NCBI RefSeq assembly: GCF_014138435.1
Contig: NZ_JACJIM010000001.1
Location: 434,001 to 498,000, forward strand
Source: Methylobacterium fujisawaense
GTDB taxonomy: Bacteria > Pseudomonadota > Alphaproteobacteria > Rhizobiales > Beijerinckiaceae
DNA length: 64,000 nucleotides
Direction of reading: 5' to 3'
The first letter of the stretch is position 1; every line of letters starts with the position of its first letter. Shown piece after piece: positions 60,054 to 64,000 of the stretch. The notes beneath the pieces are model-generated. The model made no database searches. It was not told where the DNA came from and saw nothing but the letters and a program-made list of their open reading frames with translations. A program made the position numbers and the translations under genes.

Positions 60054-60905
60054 TCACCGGTTCTCGACTTCCACGACGAAATCGCAGCGGTAGGTCGCGC
60101 CCTCCACCGGGTTCGAGACCCAGCGGCAGCGCCCGACCGCGAGGTCGTGGCCCGCGTGGAAATGCCCGGAGATCCACAGCGCCGGTCGCGCGGGATCGGA
60201 AAGGGCGTCGAGGGCCGTGCTGGCATAGAAGGCCGGCACCCACCAGGGAACGCCGGCCACGTCCCGGAACCGGTCCGCGGCCAACGGGCTCGCCGGGTGA
60301 TGGGTCACCACGACGGTCGGACCGTCGTGCGGGATCCGCAGCGCCGCGTGCAGGGCGGCCCGCTCGATCCGGTGCTCCGCCATCGCGTCCGCGGGCTGCC
60401 AGGGACTGCCGTCGGCCTTGCGGATCGCGCCGAGATATTCCCGCGAGCCCGTCACAGGATCGGTCATGCGGGCGGCCGCGTAGGCCACCGGATCGGCGGG
60501 CCGGTCCGGGGCATCCGGGGCGAGCCAGCGCCCGGCGAGGTCCCAGTCGCTCCACAGGGTGGTGCCGACGAAGCGGACGCCGTCGATGACGCAGCTCTGC
60601 GCGCGCTGGAGCAGATGGATCCGGGCACCCAGCTCGTTGAGCCGCGTGACCTCGTCTTCCAGGGCGGCGAGCAGCTCCGGTGCGGTGCGCCGGTCCCCGG
60701 TCGGGGCATAGCGCTCGTGGTTGCCCGGCACCAGCACGATCGGCCGCCCCTGCGCGAGATGCAGCAGGGCCGCGAGCCCCCGTTCGGGATGCCCTTCGTG
60801 GAGGTCGCCGGGACAGGCGAGCAGGTCGAACGGCTCTGCGGGCGGCGCGATCAGGTCGAGGCGGCGCCGCTCCAGGTGCAGATCCGAGATGGGGAAGATG
60901 CGCAT
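60054..60905 (-). CDS. Metallophosphoesterase (calcineurin-like)
   Basis: A 283-residue two-metal phosphoesterase. Metal ligands appear in order: SDLHLER (Asp8, His10), CPGDLHEGH, VPGNHERY, VTHHPASPLA and ISGHFHAGHD. There is no signal peptide, so it is cytoplasmic. Substrates in this superfamily range from cyclic nucleotides to nucleic acids and cannot be told here. The ATG at 60905 is clear. It lies 21 bp downstream of the cation-efflux gene on the same strand. Confidence 0.9.
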   Translation of the reverse strand: MRIFPISDLHLERRRLDLIAPPAEPFDLLACPGDLHEGHPERGLAALLHLAQGRPIVLVPGNHERYAPTGDRRTAPELLAALEDEVTRLNELGARIHLLQRAQSCVIDGVRFVGTTLWSDWDLAGRWLAPDAPDRPADPVAYAAARMTDPVTGSREYLGAIRKADGSPWQPADAMAEHRIERAALHAALRIPHDGPTVVVTHHPASPLAADRFRDVAGVPWWVPAFYASTALDALSDPARPALWISGHFHAGHDLAVGRCRWVSNPVEGATYRCDFVVEVENR

Positions 60906-60926
60906 GATGGTCGCTGCTGGGGGCCG

Positions 60927-61532
60927 CTATCGTGCGGCTCTGCGCTCGGCCGCGGCCGCCTTGAGGATGTCGGCGGCCGAGTCGGCGTTGAGGATCGCGA
61001 TCCCGGCCGCCACGACGAGGTCGGGCCAGGGGGATGGGTGGAGGGCCGTCACGAGGCCGGCGGCGATGATCGCCAGATTGGCGTAGGCGTCGTTGCGTGC
61101 CGAGAGATAGGCCGCCCGGGTCAGGCTGCCCGAGCCGGAGCGATGCCGGGCGAGCATGAGCGCGCAGGTCAGGTTGACGGCCAGTGCCCCGAGCCCCGCG
61201 AGGGTCAGGGGCAGAGCGGCGGGGGCGGTGAAATCGGCGATCTTGCCGTAGGCCGCCCAGGCGCCCGCCAGCGCCGGCAGCAGCAGGATGCCCGCCATGG
61301 CGGTCCCGAGGCGGGCGCGGTTGCGCGCGCTCCAGCCGAGGCCCGCGAAGATCAGCAGGTTGATCGCGGCGTCCTCGAGGAAATCGAGGCTGTCGGCGAT
61401 CAGCGCCACCGAACCGATGGCGAGCGCCACCGCGATCTCGATGCCGAAATAGCCGAGGTTGAGCGCCGCCACGCGGGCGACGACCGGGCGCAGGGCGGGC
61501 CGCGCGGGCGGGGGCACATCATCGGCGATCAC
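60927..61532 (-). CDS. Short cation diffusion facilitator-like transporter
   Basis: A 201-residue membrane protein with about six helices. It resembles the membrane part of CDF metal exporters: LNLGYFGIEIAVALAIGSVA, LIADSLDFLEDAAINLLI for the TM2 metal site, and AYLSARNDAYANLAIIAAGL for TM5. The TM5 site reads ND where CDFs usually have H-x-x-x-D, and the whole C-terminal cytoplasmic dimerisation domain is missing, so the usual roughly 300 residues are not reached. The GTG start at 61532 follows GAAGAGG. Short CDF-like proteins exist as a family, so this need not be a broken gene. Confidence 0.75.
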   Translation of the reverse strand: MIADDVPPPARPALRPVVARVAALNLGYFGIEIAVALAIGSVALIADSLDFLEDAAINLLIFAGLGWSARNRARLGTAMAGILLLPALAGAWAAYGKIADFTAPAALPLTLAGLGALAVNLTCALMLARHRSGSGSLTRAAYLSARNDAYANLAIIAAGLVTALHPSPWPDLVVAAGIAILNADSAADILKAAAAERRAAR

Positions 61533-61721
61533 GGGACGCCTCTTCGCCGACGCGCACGGCTCTGTCGAGCGGCTGTTGAGAAAACCCTGTCGGCGGCTCA
61601 AGAAAGTTCGAGGCCCTTCAGCCTTTGTCCGGGTGGATTCGGCGCCGGGATCGTGCGACGCCGTTGCCGGAGCCGGCCGCACGAGACGAATGACCGGCCC
61701 GAACCGGAGGTCTGCCGCGTC

Positions 61722-62195
61722 ATGCTGCCCGAACTGCGCGTGCTCTATTTCGAGGATCTCGAAGTCGGACTGTCGGAGACTCTGTCGAAAACCATCGCCT
61801 CGTCGGATGTGGTGGGTTTCGCCGAGATCACCGGCGACCGCAATCCGATCCACCTGTCCGAGCACTTCGCCGCGCGCACGCCCTTCGGCACCCGCATCGC
61901 CCACGGCCTGTACACGGCCGGGCTGATCTCGGCGGTGCTGGGCACGCGCCTGCCCGGACCGGGCGCCGTCTACATCTCCCAGACCCTGAACTTCCGCGCC
62001 CCGGTGCGGATCGGCGACGTCGTCGACGTCACCGTGACGGTGGCCGAACTCATGCCCGAGCGGCGGCGGGCGCGCCTCGCCTGCCGGTGCTCCGTCGGGG
62101 GCGAGACCGTCCTCGACGGCGAGGCGCTGGTGAAGGTGCCGACCAAGGCCGAGGCCGACCCGCTGGCGAACCGCACCGAGCGCGCCCAGGGCTGA
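61722..62195 (+). CDS. MaoC-family (R)-specific enoyl-CoA hydratase
   Basis: A 157-residue hot-dog-fold hydratase. The catalytic motif is ITGDRNPIHLSEHFA, with Asp39 and His44, followed by RTPFGTRIAHGLYTAGLISA. These enzymes hydrate enoyl-CoA to (R)-3-hydroxyacyl-CoA, and members such as PhaJ supply PHA synthase. The link to phaC at 28.9 kb is only functional inference. The ATG at 61722 is chosen; the open frame extends upstream. The next gene starts one base after its stop. Confidence 0.85.
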   Translation: MLPELRVLYFEDLEVGLSETLSKTIASSDVVGFAEITGDRNPIHLSEHFAARTPFGTRIAHGLYTAGLISAVLGTRLPGPGAVYISQTLNFRAPVRIGDVVDVTVTVAELMPERRRARLACRCSVGGETVLDGEALVKVPTKAEADPLANRTERAQG

Positions 62196-62196
62196 G

Positions 62197-63024
62197 GTGA
62201 CCCCGGACCCGGAAGACCTCGGCGACCCGGACGATCCCCGCCTGGAGCCCTATACCCGGATGCGCGAGCGCGACCTCGTCGGCCGCGCCGGGCGCTTCAT
62301 CGTCGAGGGCGAGGTGACGCTGCGGCTGCTCCTCGGCCGCCGCAGCCGGTTCCGCGCGGAATCGATCCTGATCGCCCCGGAGCGCTGGCCAAGGCTCGTC
62401 GCCGACGTCGCCGCCTGCCCGGAGCCGCCTCCGGTCTATTGCGCCAGCAAGGCGGTGATGAGCGCGGTCACCGGCTTCCCGATCCACCGGGGGGTCCTGG
62501 CCATCGGCCTGCGCGGCGCGGAACCCGCGGCGACCGCCCTCGTGCCGCAGCCGCCCGCACCCGCGCTGGTGGTCGGCCTTGCCGGCCTGACCAATCACGA
62601 CAATGTCGGCGCCGCCTTCCGCAACGCGGCCGCCTTCGGGGCCGACGCGGTGATCCTCGACGGGGAGAGCTGCGATCCGCTCTATCGCAAGAGCATCCGG
62701 GTTTCGGCCGGGGCCGCGCTGATCCAGCCCTTCGCGCGGCTCCCGGCGGAGCAGGACTGGCTGCGGCTGGCCGACGCCCTCGACCTCCAGCCGTTGGCCT
62801 TCAGCCCTGGGGCGACCGAGCCCCTGGATGCCCTCACCGTGCCGGCGCGGGCGCTCCTGATCCTCGGCACCGAGGGGCCGGGCCTCGACGCGGCGACGCT
62901 GGCCCAGGCGCGGCCGCTCCGCATCCCCATGGCCGCCGGATTCGATTCGCTCAACGTCGCCACGGCGGCGGGCATCGCCCTGTTCACCATCGCCCGCGGC
63001 CAGGGGCGCCTCGGTCCGTCGTGA
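62197..63024 (+). CDS. TrmH-family (SpoU) RNA 2'-O-methyltransferase
   Basis: A 275-residue knotted methyltransferase. An N-terminal L30e-like substrate-binding region (VEGEVTLRLLLGRRSRFRAE) precedes the SpoU domain with motif 1 NHDNVGAAFRNAAAFGADAV, motif 2 LLILGTEGPGLD and motif 3 RIPMAAGFDSLNVATAAGIA. It should methylate the ribose 2'-OH in tRNA or rRNA; the target is not known. It begins with a GTG one base after the MaoC stop, so translation is probably coupled. Confidence 0.9.
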   Translation: MTPDPEDLGDPDDPRLEPYTRMRERDLVGRAGRFIVEGEVTLRLLLGRRSRFRAESILIAPERWPRLVADVAACPEPPPVYCASKAVMSAVTGFPIHRGVLAIGLRGAEPAATALVPQPPAPALVVGLAGLTNHDNVGAAFRNAAAFGADAVILDGESCDPLYRKSIRVSAGAALIQPFARLPAEQDWLRLADALDLQPLAFSPGATEPLDALTVPARALLILGTEGPGLDAATLAQARPLRIPMAAGFDSLNVATAAGIALFTIARGQGRLGPS

Positions 63025-63434
63025 GCGCGCGGCGCCGGCGGGTCGGGGCCCGGAATCCGATCTCGGCATCGCCGCCCTGGCCGGGCGCCCGATGCAGGGG
63101 GCGGTCGGCAGCGGGACCTTCGGGCGGAGGCCGGCCCCGGCATGGATGGTATCGACGCCTGGGCCGGTGCTGAGGCGCAGGATGTCCGCCGACCGGCGGC
63201 TCCCGGATGATGGCCGCGTCTCGGCCCGCGCAGGTCCGCGGCCTGCGGGCCGGCCCGCCCTCGGGCGCCTCGGTGGCCGGGACAACGGCGGCCTTGCGCA
63301 AATCTTGCGAATGGGTGTCCCTGGTATGATCGTATACAGCGTTCTGCGCGCGACAAACGGCTGCAATTGCCGCGCGATGATGCCAAGCTAGCTTGGCCAC
63401 ATGGGTGTCGGGATTCTGTGAGGAGTCGGGGACG
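63025..63434. other. Intergenic region before the desaturase-like gene
   Basis: 410 bp with no convincing gene. It holds a 16-bp perfect palindrome GCCAAGCTAGCTTGGC (63382-63397) about 40 bp upstream of the next start. A slightly AT-richer stretch around 63300-63370 contains ATCGTATACAG. The promoter of the desaturase-like gene is probably here. Confidence 0.5.
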
Positions 63435-64000
63435 TTGCTTCAGTCTGGGGATGGGTTGCGAGCGCTGACCGGGCGCCGGGTGGCCGTGGTCGGGGCCGGG
63501 CCAGGTGGGCTTGCCTCTGCCCTGCTCCTGGCGCGGGCCGGGATCCATGTCACCATCTTCGAGAAGGATTCCCAAGTCGGCGGCCGGACGAAAACCGTTG
63601 AGGCGCCCGGCGGATACCGCTTCGATATCGGACCGACGTTCTTCCTGTATCCGCAGATTCTGGCGGACATTTTCGCGAGCTGCGGGGAGCGGCTGGAAGA
63701 CCACGTCAAGCTCGAGCGGCTCGACCCGCAGTACCACCTCGTTTTCGAGGGGCAGGACGGCATTTCGGGGACGATCAGCGCCACGGGCGATGTCGGGCGC
63801 CTGGAGCAGGAGATCGCCCGCCTCGCGCCGGACGACGCCAAGAACGTCAAAGCCTTCTTCGCCGAGAACCGCACCAAGCTGAACTATTTCAAGCCGGTCC
63901 TCGAACAGGCCTTCCACACGTTGCGCAGCATGGCGAGCCCGGCGATGCTGGCTGCCCTGCCCTACCTGCATCCGGGCCGGAGCGTCGACCGCGACCTCAA
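63435..64000 (+). CDS. FAD-dependent desaturase/oxidoreductase of the phytoene desaturase (CrtI) type, partial
   Basis: The first 188 residues of a gene that runs off the window. The FAD/NAD Rossmann motif [20 protein letters not shown], then [19 protein letters not shown] and [19 protein letters not shown], are typical of the CrtI/CrtD/carotenoid-desaturase superfamily. Such an enzyme would fit the pink carotenoid pigment of Methylobacterium, but squalene-type or other polyene oxidases share these blocks. The start is a TTG at 63435 with AGGAG and GGGGAC upstream. Confidence 0.78.
   Translation, partial: MLQSGDGLRALTGRRVAVVGAGPGGLASALLLARAGIHVTIFEKDSQVGGRTKTVEAPGGYRFDIGPTFFLYPQILADIFASCGERLEDHVKLERLDPQYHLVFEGQDGISGTISATGDVGRLEQEIARLAPDDAKNVKAFFAENRTKLNYFKPVLEQAFHTLRSMASPAMLAALPYLHPGRSVDRDL

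Noticed and set aside
60147..61721. Long N-terminal extension of the MaoC protein
   Set aside because: It runs antisense through the phosphoesterase and cation-efflux genes; MaoC homology begins at the ATG at 61722.
63300..63345. Second GntR operator near the desaturase-like gene (CGTATACA)
   Set aside because: It shares GTATAC with the tcuA-gntR dyad, but the outer half sites do not match and the genes are unrelated; probably chance.
1..64000. tRNA, rRNA, CRISPR array, insertion sequence or prophage
   Set aside because: Reading the intergenic regions showed no cloverleaf-like sequence, repeat-spacer array, transposase, integrase or structural phage gene. A tRNAscan or Infernal run would be needed to exclude a missed small RNA.

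Overview
The window reads as chromosomal DNA of a very GC-rich alphaproteobacterium in the order Hyphomicrobiales (Rhizobiales), most likely a Methylobacterium or close relative. Supporting signs are the flagellar regulators SciP and FlbD with CtrA-like promoter boxes, an alphaproteobacterial AddB, a homospermidine synthase, a class I PHA synthase, a Rhodobacter-type PE methyltransferase, a large single-chain porin, and a carotenoid-desaturase-like gene at the right edge. The genus is inferred from gene content; no rRNA or tRNA gene was seen. No phage, transposase, integrase or CRISPR array was recognised.

Layout. 1-3.1 kb: the end of a Cys/Met-metabolism PLP enzyme, a small secreted protein, an AEC permease and glutaryl-CoA dehydrogenase. 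3.3-6.4 kb: an AddB without a neighbouring AddA. 6.7-11.7 kb: a tricarballylate/citrate-type catabolic locus, with a TcuA-like flavoprotein divergent from a GntR regulator across a 22-bp dyad, followed by an operon of two carboxylate transporters from unrelated families (2HCT and MFS). 12-16.5 kb: porin, a secreted protein with a duplicated 12-residue motif, a ModE-like regulator, HupE and a double-PilZ protein. 16.9-24.3 kb: a complete peptide/glutathione-type ABC importer followed by gamma-glutamyltransferase. 24.5-25.6 kb: prfB with an intact programmed +1 frameshift. 25.8-39.4 kb: mixed housekeeping genes (aminotransferase, lipoproteins, phaC, FadL, FAH hydrolase, bioB, histidine kinase, lipid methyltransferase plus TVP38 protein, mnmA).

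39.6-55.9 kb is a flagellar region: fliK, flgD, sciP, fliF, fliG, fliH, fliN, flbD, then fliP after a short interval. Mixed in are genes not usually called flagellar: a KpsE-like polysaccharide-export protein, a [2Fe-2S] ferredoxin-like protein, an HpnL-like membrane protein overlapping fliP, and a 1132-residue periplasmic TPR protein overlapped by a 53-codon gene. CtrA-like boxes (TTAA-N7-TTAA with one mismatch) lie upstream of sciP, fliF and the TPR gene. I regard this TPR gene pair as the best candidate for an undescribed component. 56-64 kb holds an IalB protein, homospermidine synthase, an outer-membrane transporter, a metallophosphoesterase, a short cation-efflux protein, a MaoC hydratase coupled to a TrmH methyltransferase, and the partial desaturase.

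Two families of palindromic intergenic repeats are present, mostly around the ABC/ggt locus. Functions are assigned by recognising family motifs by eye. No database search was run, and promoter and terminator calls are pattern-based.
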